Positions 57,170 through 64,000 of a stretch of DNA of 64,000 nt are shown piece after piece. The notes below the pieces were generated by a model. The model had not been told where the DNA came from, searched no databases, and saw only the letters and a list, made by a program, of their open reading frames with translations. Position 1 is the stretch's first letter; the number at the start of each line of letters is the position of its first letter. Origin of the DNA: Streptomyces decoyicus (GTDB taxonomy: Bacteria > Actinomycetota > Actinomycetes > Streptomycetales > Streptomycetaceae); contig NZ_CP082301.1 of NCBI RefSeq assembly GCF_019880305.1, forward strand, positions 3,782,001-3,846,000, read 5' to 3'. A program made the position numbers and the translations under genes.

Positions 57170-57622
57170 TCAGGCCTCCTGCGCGGCGCGGGCCACCAGC
57201 TTGGTGAAGGCGGTCACGACGTGTTCGCCCGCCTCGTCGTGCACCTCGCCGCGGATATCGATGATGTCGTTGCCCGCCATGGTCTTGATGGCCTCGATGG
57301 TGGAGGTGACGCTCAGTCGGTCCCCGCTGCGCACCGGCCGGGTGTAGGCGAACTTCTGGTCGCCGTGCACCACCCGGCTGTAGTCCAGACCCAGTTGCGG
57401 ATCCTCGATGACCTGCCCCGCGGCCTTGAAAGTGATCGCAAACACAAAAGTCGGCGGCGCGATCACGTCGGAGTGCCCGAGCGCCTTGGCCGCTTCGGCG
57501 TCCGTGTAGGCGGGGTTGGTGTCACCGATCGCCTCGGCGAATTCGCGGATCTTTTCCCGGCCGACCTCGTACGGGTCGGTGGGCGGGTACGTGCGTCCGA
57601 CAAAAGACTGGTCGAGCGCCAT
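57170..57622 (-). CDS. HadA-like hotdog subunit (UPF0336 type)
   Basis: A 150-aa hotdog protein starts at ATG 57620-57622 (MALDQSFVGRTYPPTDPYEV), with GGGAGG nine bases upstream. It has IGDTNPAYTDAEAAKALGHS but lacks the catalytic His of MaoC dehydratases, as in mycobacterial HadA, implying a structural partner for the HadB-like protein downstream. A hairpin separates it from rpmG. Confidence 0.85.
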   Translation of the reverse strand: MALDQSFVGRTYPPTDPYEVGREKIREFAEAIGDTNPAYTDAEAAKALGHSDVIAPPTFVFAITFKAAGQVIEDPQLGLDYSRVVHGDQKFAYTRPVRSGDRLSVTSTIEAIKTMAGNDIIDIRGEVHDEAGEHVVTAFTKLVARAAQEA

Positions 57623-57657
57623 GGCTCGCAACCTCCCTGTACTGATGGTGATAACGC

Positions 57658-57693
57658 CGTGAGGCCGCCCCCACGAATGGGGACGGCCTCACG
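57658..57693 (-). terminator. Hairpin between rpmG and the hadA-like gene
   Basis: A 10-bp stem (57658-57667 with 57684-57693) plus a CCCC/GGGG inner stem starts 12 bases past the rpmG stop. Confidence 0.6.
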
Positions 57694-57705
57694 GACGAGC
57701 CTGTG

Positions 57706-57870
57706 TTATCGCGTCTCGCGGTGCGCGGTGTGCGAGTTGCAACGAGGGCAGTGCTTCTTCATCTCAAGACGGTCCGGGTCATTACGCCGGTTCTTCTTGG
57801 TGATGTAGTTCCGCTCCTTGCACTCCACGCAGGCCAGCGTGATCTTCGGGCGGACGTCGGTGGCAGCCAC
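57706..57870 (-). CDS. rpmG: 50S ribosomal protein L33 (zinc-binding form)
   Basis: A 54-aa L33 starts at GTG 57868-57870, with AAGGAG seven bases upstream. Cys14, Cys17, Cys41 and Cys44 form the zinc site of C+ L33. It lies 89 bases downstream of tRNA-Met. Confidence 0.96.
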   Translation of the reverse strand: MAATDVRPKITLACVECKERNYITKKNRRNDPDRLEMKKHCPRCNSHTAHRETR

Positions 57871-57959
57871 GTGAGTGCTCCTTGGACGGACGGGTGGTCG
57901 GATTAACGCATAAAAGAGTAGCCGATCGGAGGACCGACCCCACAATCGGCTACTGTCAG

Positions 57960-58032
57960 TAGCGGTGACCGGACTTGAACCGGTGACACAGCGATTATGA
58001 GCCGCTTGCTCTACCGACTGAGCTACACCGCT
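57960..58032 (-). tRNA. tRNA-Met (CAT), elongator type
   Basis: The 73-base gene has acceptor AGCGGTG/CACCGCT, anticodon loop CTCATAA with CAT, and discriminator A. The paired A1-U72 fits an elongator (or a lysidine-modified isoleucine tRNA), not the initiator. The CCA is not encoded. Confidence 0.93.
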
Positions 58033-58079
58033 GTGATGTAAGAGTCCCTCGCCCGAAGGCGAGGTACCTCACACATCAG

Positions 58080-58152
58080 AGCCCCAATACGGAATCGAAC
58101 CGTAGACCTTCTCCTTACCATGGAGACGCTCTGCCGACTGAGCTATTGGGGC
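58080..58152 (-). tRNA. tRNA-Thr (GGT)
   Basis: The 73-base gene has acceptor GCCCCAA/TTGGGGC, anticodon loop ATGGTAA with GGT, and T-loop TTCGATT. Only 47 bases separate it from tRNA-Met, so the two are probably one precursor with rpmG. Confidence 0.96.
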
Positions 58153-58163
58153 GAGCGATGAAG

Positions 58164-58193
58164 ACATTACACGGCCCGCCGCCAAACGTGAAA
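58164..58193 (-). promoter_or_regulatory. Candidate promoter for tRNA-Thr, tRNA-Met and rpmG
   Basis: TTTCAC (58188-58193) and TAATGT (58164-58169) are 18 bases apart on the minus strand, ending 11 bases before the tRNA-Thr gene. Confidence 0.4.
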
Positions 58194-58334
58194 TCCGTAT
58201 CCGGGCCGTGCCCCAACGGCCCCGCGCACCACACCGGTACGACTATTTCGCGCCTGCGCGAAGCTCTCCCGGCAGCGCCCTAGGCTCGGAAGAACGCTGC
58301 GTGATCTTGCACGCCGGTGGCTTCGAGGAGCGCG

Positions 58335-59597
58335 ATGTCCGACAGCAGTTCGCCGCAGCCCCAGCCGGGAAAGCCCGGCGGCGCCGGCCGCTACGCCAGG
58401 TCGGACAACGGTGCGCTGGTTCTGTGCGGCGCCCGGCTCGCAGACGGCCGGACGGTGGACGTACGGCTCGGCGGCGGACGCATCGAGGCCGTCGGGACGG
58501 CGGGCAGCCTCGCCCCGCAGGGCGCCCGTGTCGACCTCGCCGGCTACCTCCTGCTCCCCGCCCCCGTCGAACCTCATGCACACTGCGACACCGCCCTGAC
58601 GGCCGATTCCGACGGCCCCGCCTCCGGCTCACCCGAGGACGTCCAGCGCCGGACCACGGAGGCCGCGCTGCTCCAGCTGGGGCACGGCGCCACGGCCTCG
58701 CGCAGCCACGTCAGGATCGGCGACGTACAAGGGCTGCGGTCGCTGGAGGCGGTGTTGCAGGCCCGCAGGTCGCTGCGCGGGCTGGCCGATCTGGCGGCGG
58801 TCGCGGTGCCGCGGGTGCTGACCGGGGTGGCCGGGGCGGACGGGCTGGCGATGCTGCGGGACGCCATGAAGATGGGCGCCTCGGTCATCGGCGGATGCCC
58901 GGATCTCGACCCCGACCCGGCCGGTTATGTCGAGGCGGTCCTGGAGTTGGCCGGGGAGCACGGCTGCCCGGTGGATCTGCACACCGACGGTGACGATCCG
59001 GCGCGGCTGGCGCGGTTCGCGGCGATGTCCGGGGGGCTGCGGCCCGGCGTCGCCCTCGGGCCGTGCGCCGGGATGGCGCGGATGCCGCGGAGCGTGGCGG
59101 CGCGGGTCGCCGAGCAGCTGGCGGCCGCCGGGGTCGCCGTCGTCTGTCTGCCGCAGGGCGACTGCACGGGACTGGAGCGGTACGGCTCGCGGGTGTCGCG
59201 TCCGGCGCCCGTACGGCTGCTGCGGGCGGCCGGGGTGCGGGTGGCGGCGGGCAGCGGGGCGCTGCGGGACGTGGCGAACCCGGTGGGGCGCGGCGACCCG
59301 CTGGAGGCCGCCTACCTCCTGGCCTCCCTGGGCGAGGCGACGCCGGAGGCGGCGTACGAGACCGTGAGCTCGGCCGCGCGGGCGACGCTGGGGCTGCCGG
59401 AGGTGCGTGTCGAGGCGGGCTTTCCCGCGGAGCTGCTGGCGGTGCGCGGCGAGCGGATCGCCGGGGTGCTCTCGCTGGCCTACAGCCGGATCGTGATCCA
59501 CCGCGGTCGGGTGGTCGCCCGTACCAGCGCGGTGCGGGAGTACTGCGACTCGGCGGCGGAGGTGGCGCTGGAACTGCCCCGGCAGTCGCAGCGCTGA
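58335..59597 (+). CDS. Cytosine-deaminase-like amidohydrolase with altered catalytic residues
   Basis: A 420-aa amidohydrolase-superfamily protein starts at ATG 58335 with GAGGAG four bases upstream. The first metal motif PHAHCDTA is present, but the later region reads DLHTDGDDPARLARF where cytosine deaminase has HCDE, and GSGALRDVANPVGRGDPLE where the family has a metal-binding Asp before the DPxxPxG segment. The His of the ASHT motif also seems absent. These comparisons are from memory. Either the substrate differs or the protein is not an active deaminase. Confidence 0.75.
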   Translation: MSDSSSPQPQPGKPGGAGRYARSDNGALVLCGARLADGRTVDVRLGGGRIEAVGTAGSLAPQGARVDLAGYLLLPAPVEPHAHCDTALTADSDGPASGSPEDVQRRTTEAALLQLGHGATASRSHVRIGDVQGLRSLEAVLQARRSLRGLADLAAVAVPRVLTGVAGADGLAMLRDAMKMGASVIGGCPDLDPDPAGYVEAVLELAGEHGCPVDLHTDGDDPARLARFAAMSGGLRPGVALGPCAGMARMPRSVAARVAEQLAAAGVAVVCLPQGDCTGLERYGSRVSRPAPVRLLRAAGVRVAAGSGALRDVANPVGRGDPLEAAYLLASLGEATPEAAYETVSSAARATLGLPEVRVEAGFPAELLAVRGERIAGVLSLAYSRIVIHRGRVVARTSAVREYCDSAAEVALELPRQSQR

Positions 59598-59673
59598 GCC
59601 ACGGCGGCGAGAACCCACCGGACCCCGGCCGGTCCCGCGCCCCGCGGCGGCCCTTCGGCGTACGGTCGGGATC

Positions 59674-60336
59674 ATGCGCATTGTCATCGCAGGTGGACAT
59701 GGTCAGATCGCGCTGCGGCTGGAGCGGTTGCTCGCCGGGCGCGGTGACGAGGTCGCTGGCATCATCCGCCGGCCGGAGCAGGCCGGCGATCTGCTGGCCG
59801 CGGGAGCCGAGCCGGTGGTCTGCGACCTGGAGTCGGCGTCGGTGCAGCACGTCGCCCGGCACATGGAGGGCGTCGACGCGGCCGTCTTCGCGGCAGGTGC
59901 GGGACCGGGCAGTGGCATCGAACGCAAGGACACGGTGGACCGCGGCGCGACGGCACTCTTCGCGGACGCGGCCGAGGCGGCCGGGGTACGGCGCTTCCTC
60001 GTCGTCTCGTCCATGGGTGCGGACCGTGAGCCCCCCGAGGGCACCGACCCGGTCTTCGCCGCGTACCTGCGGGCGAAGGGTGCCGCGGACGCGGACGTAC
60101 GGGCCCGCGCCGGGCTGGACTGGACGATCCTGCGGCCGGGCCGGCTGACCGACGACCCCGGAACGGACCTGGTGACGCTGGCCGACGCGACCGGGCGCAG
60201 CGAGGTGCCCCGGGACGATGTGGCGGCCGTCCTGGCGGCGCTGCTCGACGAGCCGGGCACCATCGGCCGGACGCTGGAGCTGATCGGCGGGGAGGTGCCG
60301 GTGAAGGAAGCGGTGCGGGCGGTGGCGGGGCACTGA
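59674..60336 (+). CDS. NAD(P)-binding NmrA/SDR-like protein
   Basis: A 220-aa atypical short-chain dehydrogenase-like protein with the Rossmann motif AGGHGQIALRLERLL, VVSSMGAD, and the WTILRPGRLTDDPGT stretch common in NAD(P)-binding sugar-epimerase-like proteins. The classical YxxxK catalytic pair is not clear. The start follows a 76-base gap and a terminator hairpin lies just past its stop. Function is unknown; redox sensing is possible. Confidence 0.85.
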   Translation: MRIVIAGGHGQIALRLERLLAGRGDEVAGIIRRPEQAGDLLAAGAEPVVCDLESASVQHVARHMEGVDAAVFAAGAGPGSGIERKDTVDRGATALFADAAEAAGVRRFLVVSSMGADREPPEGTDPVFAAYLRAKGAADADVRARAGLDWTILRPGRLTDDPGTDLVTLADATGRSEVPRDDVAAVLAALLDEPGTIGRTLELIGGEVPVKEAVRAVAGH

Positions 60337-60343
60337 GGGTGCG

Positions 60344-60377
60344 GCGGCCGCCGGGTGCCGAGGGAGCCGGCGGCCGC
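60344..60377 (+). terminator. Terminator after the NAD(P)-binding gene
   Basis: A perfect 11-bp stem (60344-60354 with 60367-60377) with a 12-base loop begins seven bases past the stop. Confidence 0.65.
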
Positions 60378-60430
60378 GAGCTAGCGCTGCTCAACGGATG
60401 AACAGCCGCTGCGGGTTCGCGGCGGGCGGC

Positions 60431-60454
60431 CCGGTTGCCGGTTGCCGGTTGCCG
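60431..60454. repeat. Short tandem repeat, three copies of a 7-base unit
   Basis: The unit GGTTGCC occurs three times in a row in the 246 noncoding bases between the terminator at 60344-60377 and the small secreted protein. I see no other structure in this stretch. Confidence 0.6.
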
Positions 60455-60623
60455 CTGATCGACACCCAACGTGCATGCCCGTGCACGGCAGTTGGAGCGT
60501 CGCATGGGCGGAATGGAGACCGGGCCGGCGCGCGGATGCCCACCCGGCGTGGCGCGTGGAGATCCGGCGGACCTCGACGGCTTCCCGCTTCCGCTGTGCG
60601 GGGAGCCTCGCGGAGGCGGGGCG

Positions 60624-61070
60624 TTACCTGTTGATCAGGTCGACGCACGCCTTGACGCTGGAGCCCTTGAAGCGGGCGCAGAGCTCGCCGGCCTTGAAGG
60701 GGTTGCCCTGCGGGGTCCAGCTGCCCTTGATCTCGTCGCCGTGGCGCTTGGCGGTCATCTTGATGGTGCCCGCGGACCAGTTCGTGAGGTAGACCGTCGC
60801 CTTGTTGCGGCTCTTGGGCGGGTTCGTCCAGGTGGCGGTGATGGTGCCGGGGTACGTGTGGCCGCTCTCGCCGGTGGTCGCGATGCAGATCTGCGGGCCA
60901 CTCCAGTTGTGGGTGCACCCCGAGGCGGCGGCGTGTGCCGCCGGTGCCGCGGTGAGGCCGGCGAGGGCGACTGCGCCGGCCAGGGTCAGGATCCGGGTAC
61001 GTGCACGCGATCGCACAGTCTTCTTCTTCGAGGGTGGGGGCAGAAGCCGGGGCCGGCGAAGTTGACGCAT
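60624..61070 (-). CDS. Small secreted protein
   Basis: I do not recognise a family. From ATG 61068-61070 it encodes 148 aa: a basic N-terminus, a hydrophobic segment (ILTLAGAVALAGL), an AHA-A cleavage site and a mature domain of about 100 aa with four Cys (GCTHNW, ICIATT, ELCARF, KACVDLIN) that could form two disulfides. A GTG at 61077-61079 and a later GTG (VRSRARTR) are alternative starts. The mature part has TATWTNPPKS and KGSWTPQGNP. Confidence 0.75.
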   Translation of the reverse strand: MRQLRRPRLLPPPSKKKTVRSRARTRILTLAGAVALAGLTAAPAAHAAASGCTHNWSGPQICIATTGESGHTYPGTITATWTNPPKSRNKATVYLTNWSAGTIKMTAKRHGDEIKGSWTPQGNPFKAGELCARFKGSSVKACVDLINR

Positions 61071-61190
61071 ACGCGTCACCGCCGACCGCCGGCGATCACC
61101 TTAACGATCTTGAGTGCGTGGAGAAAAAAGGGGGATCGCCGCAGCACCCCGGCCGGGTAGGGGCCGCCCGATCGATGCGAGAGCGCATGA

Positions 61191-61235
61191 CAAGGGGCCC
61201 TTGATCCGCGTTCTCCGCAGATCAAGGGCCCCTTG
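61191..61235 (-). terminator. Terminator after tRNA-Tyr
   Basis: A perfect 16-bp inverted repeat (61191-61206 with 61220-61235) with a 13-base loop starts nine bases past the tRNA-Tyr gene. Confidence 0.7.
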
Positions 61236-61243
61236 CACTCCTG

Positions 61244-61325
61244 TGGCGGCGCCAGGATTCGAACCTGGGAAGGCTGAGCCGGCAGATTTACAGTCTGCTC
61301 CCTTTGGCCGCTCGGGCACACCGCC
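61244..61325 (-). tRNA. tRNA-Tyr (GTA)
   Basis: An 82-base class II tRNA with acceptor GGCGGTG/CGCCGCC, anticodon loop CTGTAAA with GTA, a long variable arm (CCGGCTCAGCCTTC) and T-loop TTCGAAT. The CCA is not encoded. It is divergent from yajQ. Confidence 0.96.
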
Positions 61326-61513
61326 AAGGTTTGCTGCCGGGAGCCCGCTGTGGGGCGGCGCTCCGTGGCAACGACGTAAACCATACCCGATGGCTGGGGG
61401 TGGTTCGCCACTCGATTCGGGAGCGCTGGATCTTGGCCGGGTGGCTAGGCTTGGCAGGCGGCCCGGGAAGGGCCGCGCCCCTGACGGATCTACGTACGAG
61501 GAGCCAACTCAAC

Positions 61514-62002
61514 ATGGCCGACTCCAGTTTCGACATCGTCTCGAAGGTAGAGCGGCAGGAGGTCGACAACGCCCTCAACCAGGCCGCCAAGGAGATCTCG
61601 CAGCGCTACGACTTCAAGGGCGTGGGCGCGTCGATCGAGTGGTCGGGCGAGAAGATCGAGATGCGGGCCAACGCCGAAGAGCGGGTGAAGGCCGTACTCG
61701 ACATCTTCCAGTCCAAGCTGGTCAAGCGCGGGATCTCACTGAAGGCGCTGGACGCCGGCGAGCCGCAGGCCTCGGGCAAGGAGTACAAGATCTTCGCCTC
61801 GATCGAGGAGGGGATCTCGCAGGACAACGCCAAGAAGGTCGCCAAGATCATCCGCGACGAGGGCCCCAAGGGCGTCAAGGCGCAGGTGCAGGGCGACGAG
61901 CTGCGTGTCAGCTCGAAGAGCCGGGACGACCTCCAGGCGGTGCAGCAGCTGCTGAAGGGCAAGGACCTGGACTTCGCGCTGCAGTTCGTGAACTACCGGT
62001 AG
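61514..62002 (+). CDS. yajQ: YajQ family nucleotide-binding protein (UPF0234)
   Basis: A 162-aa protein begins [20 protein letters not shown] at ATG 61514, with GAGGAG ten bases upstream, and has [16 protein letters not shown] and [16 protein letters not shown]. The family is a two-RRM-like fold; one member binds cyclic di-GMP in Xanthomonas. The role in Streptomyces is not known. A longer upstream frame would run over the tRNA-Tyr gene. Confidence 0.95.
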   Translation: MADSSFDIVSKVERQEVDNALNQAAKEISQRYDFKGVGASIEWSGEKIEMRANAEERVKAVLDIFQSKLVKRGISLKALDAGEPQASGKEYKIFASIEEGISQDNAKKVAKIIRDEGPKGVKAQVQGDELRVSSKSRDDLQAVQQLLKGKDLDFALQFVNYR

Positions 62003-62029
62003 CGGACCGGCTTTCCGGTGCCACGGGAT

Positions 62030-62057
62030 GGGGCGGCGCGCTTCGGCGTGCCGCCCC
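62030..62057 (+). terminator. Terminator after yajQ
   Basis: An 8-bp perfect stem (62030-62037 with 62050-62057) extended by GC pairs around a TTCG loop lies 28 bases past the stop. Confidence 0.55.
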
Positions 62058-62163
62058 ACCGGTGTGTCGGGGCGGGGATACGGAGCGGCGCTAGGTGGCG
62101 GCCCTGCCGGAGCGGCCTTGCGGCGCTTGACCTCAAGCGTGCTTGGGGTTGCAGGGGCGCGGC

Positions 62164-62900
62164 ATGACTGCTTCTCGTGCGGCGCAGAGCCGTCCTGGTG
62201 CCGGGCCCGGGGACGGGTTCCTCGTCGACGTGTTTCCGGAGATCCGGCGGGCGGATGCCGGTGCCGTCCTGATCAGCGAGTGGGACGCGGGCGGCCCCGA
62301 GGGGCAGCGGGCCGTCCTGGACGGTGTCGCCCGCGCCTGGGCGCAGACCCGCTGCCGGCGGGCTTTCCGTCCCGGGTGCTGTTCGCCGGGGCGGACGAGC
62401 GCAGTGTGCTCAACTACGCGCAGTGGACGAGCGAGGCGGCGCACCGGGAGTCCGTACGGACCGAGGACACCGGGCTGAGCGAGCGGATCGCGGCGGTGCT
62501 GGACGGCGTGGGGGACGTCGGGAATTCCGGTCCCGGCCGGTTCCGGCTGTACCGCAGCATGCTGCCGCAGGGGGAGCCCAAGACGCCGGGCTGCGTCGTG
62601 CGCGTCGCCTTCCGTACGACGGGGCACGACACGGCCCGTGGGCTCGTCGACGGCCTGCTGGAGAGGGGCGGCGAGCTCCAGCAGGGGGACGGCGGGATCG
62701 CCTCGCACTTCCACATCAGCGAGGACGGCGGACAGGTCGTCAACTACAGCGAGGGGACGGACCCAAAGTCGCATGAGCGGGAGCTCGGCACCAGGCTCCG
62801 GCGGCGCGGGGAGGTGCGGAGGTTCATCGACGGCCTGCCGGGGGTCGAGCCGGTCGGGTTCCGGCGGTATGCGGCCCCTCGGGGGCTCGTACGGGTCTGA
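62164..62900 (+). pseudogene. Antibiotic biosynthesis monooxygenase (ABM)-fold gene with a frameshift
   Basis: Reading begins at ATG 62164 with AGGGG six bases upstream: TASRAAQSRPGAGPGDGFLV, then ISEWDAGGPEGQRAVLDGVA. Near 62351 the family-like sequence jumps to another frame and continues as GFPSRVLFAGADERSVLNYA and QWTSEAAHRESVR through GRFRLYRSML to the stop at 62900. One missing base, for example a G in the run at 62350-62352, would restore one 245-aa protein with two ABM-like halves. Without it, the first frame ends at 62478 after 104 codons with no family C-terminus. A sequencing error is the main alternative. Confidence 0.7.
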
Positions 62901-62927
62901 GGGCGAGGGGACGGCGTCCGGCGGGGC

Positions 62928-63320
62928 TCAGCGGGCGGCGAACGGCTCGTCCGTGGGGACGATGTCGCGGCCCAGGGGCATGAGGGAGATCGGGATCATC
63001 TTGAAGTTGGCGATGCCGAAGGGGATCCCGATGATCGTCACGCACAGGACGAGGCCGGTGACGATGTGCCCCAGGGCCAGCCACCAGCCCGCGAAGATGA
63101 TCCAGATGACATTGCCGATCGCCGATCCGGCGCCGGCGTCGTGGCGCACGACGGTCGTACGGCCGAAGGGCCACAGGGCGTAGCCCGCGATCCGGAAGGA
63201 CGCGATGCCGAACGGGATGGTGATGATCAGGATGCAGCAGATGATGCCCGCGACGACATAGCCGAGCGCCAGCCACAAGCCACTGAGGATCAGCCAGAGG
63301 ACGTTAAGGATGAACTTCAT
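62928..63320 (-). CDS. YccF/DUF307 family membrane protein
   Basis: The 130-aa protein starts at ATG 63318-63320 (MKFILNVLWLILSGLWLALG), with AAGG nine bases upstream. It holds two copies of the YccF repeat: ITIPFGIASFRIAGYALWPF, then IIGIPFGIANFKMIPISLMP. About four membrane segments are visible. The function is unknown to me. It is convergent with the frameshifted gene upstream. Confidence 0.9.
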   Translation of the reverse strand: MKFILNVLWLILSGLWLALGYVVAGIICCILIITIPFGIASFRIAGYALWPFGRTTVVRHDAGAGSAIGNVIWIIFAGWWLALGHIVTGLVLCVTIIGIPFGIANFKMIPISLMPLGRDIVPTDEPFAAR

Positions 63321-63452
63321 GATCAACAGCCTTCCACGGGCACGGCGGTGAATGCATCTGCCGTGCTAGACGCCCTGGGACCGGTGGATCGTTGCGTTCA
63401 TGATGCGACGGGCCTGCGCCGGCGGCCACCGGTCGGGCGCTCCCGGGAGGCG

Positions 63453-64000
63453 TCAGGGGCGGTGGCCCGCCATCTGTTCGAGGCGGGCGATGCGTTCGTG
63501 CATCGGGGGGTGGGTGGAGAACAGCCGGGACAGGCCCCCGCCCGCCCGGAACGGGTTCGCAATCATCATGTGGCCGGCGGTTTCCAGCCGCGGCTCGGGC
63601 GGGAGCGGGAGCTGCCGGGTGCCGATTTCGAGCTTGCGCAGGGCGGAGGCCAGGGCCAGCGGGTCGCCGGTGAGCTGGGCGCCCGAGGCATCCGCCTCGT
63701 ACTCGCGGGAGCGGCTGACGGCGAGCTGGATGAGCCCGGCCGCGACCGGCCCGAGGATCATGATCAGCAGCATGCCCAGGAGGCCGGGGCCCTCGTCGTC
63801 GTCGGAACGGCCTATGGGAATCAGCCAGGCGAAGTTGACGAGGAACATCACGACGGAGGCCAGCGCGCCCGAGACGGAGGAGATGAGGATGTCGCGGTTG
63901 TAGACATGGCTGAGCTCATGGCCGATGACGCCGCGCAGCTCGCGTTCGTCGAGCAGCTGGAGGATGCCGTCGGTGCAGCAGACCGCGGCATGGCGGGGGT
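63453..64000 (-). CDS. htpX: HtpX-type zinc metalloprotease (5' end outside window)
   Basis: The visible 181 C-terminal residues include the M48 zinc motif [10 protein letters not shown], two hydrophobic segments ([20 protein letters not shown] and [20 protein letters not shown]), the ligand-bearing [10 protein letters not shown] and the conserved [16 protein letters not shown]. HtpX degrades misfolded membrane proteins. The N-terminus lies beyond 64000. Confidence 0.95.
   Translation of the reverse strand, partial: PRHAAVCCTDGILQLLDERELRGVIGHELSHVYNRDILISSVSGALASVVMFLVNFAWLIPIGRSDDDEGPGLLGMLLIMILGPVAAGLIQLAVSRSREYEADASGAQLTGDPLALASALRKLEIGTRQLPLPPEPRLETAGHMMIANPFRAGGGLSRLFSTHPPMHERIARLEQMAGHRP

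Noticed and set aside
61101..61319. A 72-codon minus-strand ORF at tRNA-Tyr
   Set aside because: It overlaps the tRNA-Tyr gene and its terminator and has no plausible protein features.

Overview
This is a high-GC chromosomal window from a Streptomyces-type actinomycete. The evidence is the strong GC bias at third codon positions, many GTG starts plus a TTG start for rpoB, the Streptomyces-length RpoB (1161 aa) and RpoC (1299 aa), a NusG with a long acidic N-terminus, and near-identity of many proteins to what I recall of Streptomyces sequences. Nearly everything is core housekeeping. I see no prophage, insertion sequence, CRISPR array or biosynthetic cluster.

Left part (1-16.7 kb): envelope-precursor and metabolic genes. 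On the minus strand lie tsaE (cut by the window edge), an alpha/beta hydrolase, alr, an L,D-transpeptidase, the NAD(P)H-hydrate repair gene, acpS, glmS and a small acidic protein. coaA and a DUF389 membrane protein run on the plus strand. glmM, rpsI and rplM follow on the minus strand, then an ABC-F ATPase divergent from a one-TM protein, then truA. glmS, glmM and alr (and murB further right) feed peptidoglycan precursor synthesis.

Middle part (16.8-38.6 kb): the str-S10-spc-alpha ribosomal superoperon, all on the minus strand. In transcription order it is rpsL-rpsG-fusA-tuf, rpsJ-rplC-rplD-rplW-rplB-rpsS-rplV-rpsC-rplP-rpmC-rpsQ, rplN-rplX-rplE-rpsN-rpsH-rplF-rplR-rpsE-rpmD-rplO, secY-adk-map, infA-rpmJ-rpsM-rpsK-rpsD-rpoA-rplQ, truA. 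Hairpins at the tuf/rpsJ, rpsQ/rplN, rpsN/rpsH, rplO/secY, adk/map and rplQ/truA borders suggest it is split into several transcription units.

Right-middle part (39-52.9 kb): rpoC, rpoB, rplL, rplJ, a lipoprotein gene flanked by perfect terminators, rplA, rplK, nusG, secE and tRNA-Trp, all on the minus strand. Several units have recognisable -35/-10 boxes and long leaders. The rpsL and rpsJ leaders share a nearly identical hairpin motif. The rplJ leader has a terminator-like attenuator, and the 619-base rplL-rpoB gap has both an attenuator hairpin and a promoter.

Right end (53-64 kb): an aspartate aminotransferase and an adenosine deaminase on the plus strand. murB, a HadB-like and HadA-like hotdog pair, rpmG, tRNA-Met and tRNA-Thr follow on the minus strand, a layout reminiscent of the mycobacterial rpmG-had-trpT-secE-nusG block. 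After these come a cytosine-deaminase-like amidohydrolase with altered catalytic residues, an NAD(P)-binding protein, a small secreted protein, tRNA-Tyr, yajQ, a frameshifted antibiotic-biosynthesis-monooxygenase-fold gene, a YccF-family membrane protein and the 3' part of htpX.

The least-explained signals are the shared rpsL/rpsJ leader motif, the three-codon ORF overlapping the aspartate aminotransferase start, the frameshifted monooxygenase-like gene, and a Thr in the rifampicin pocket of RpoB.
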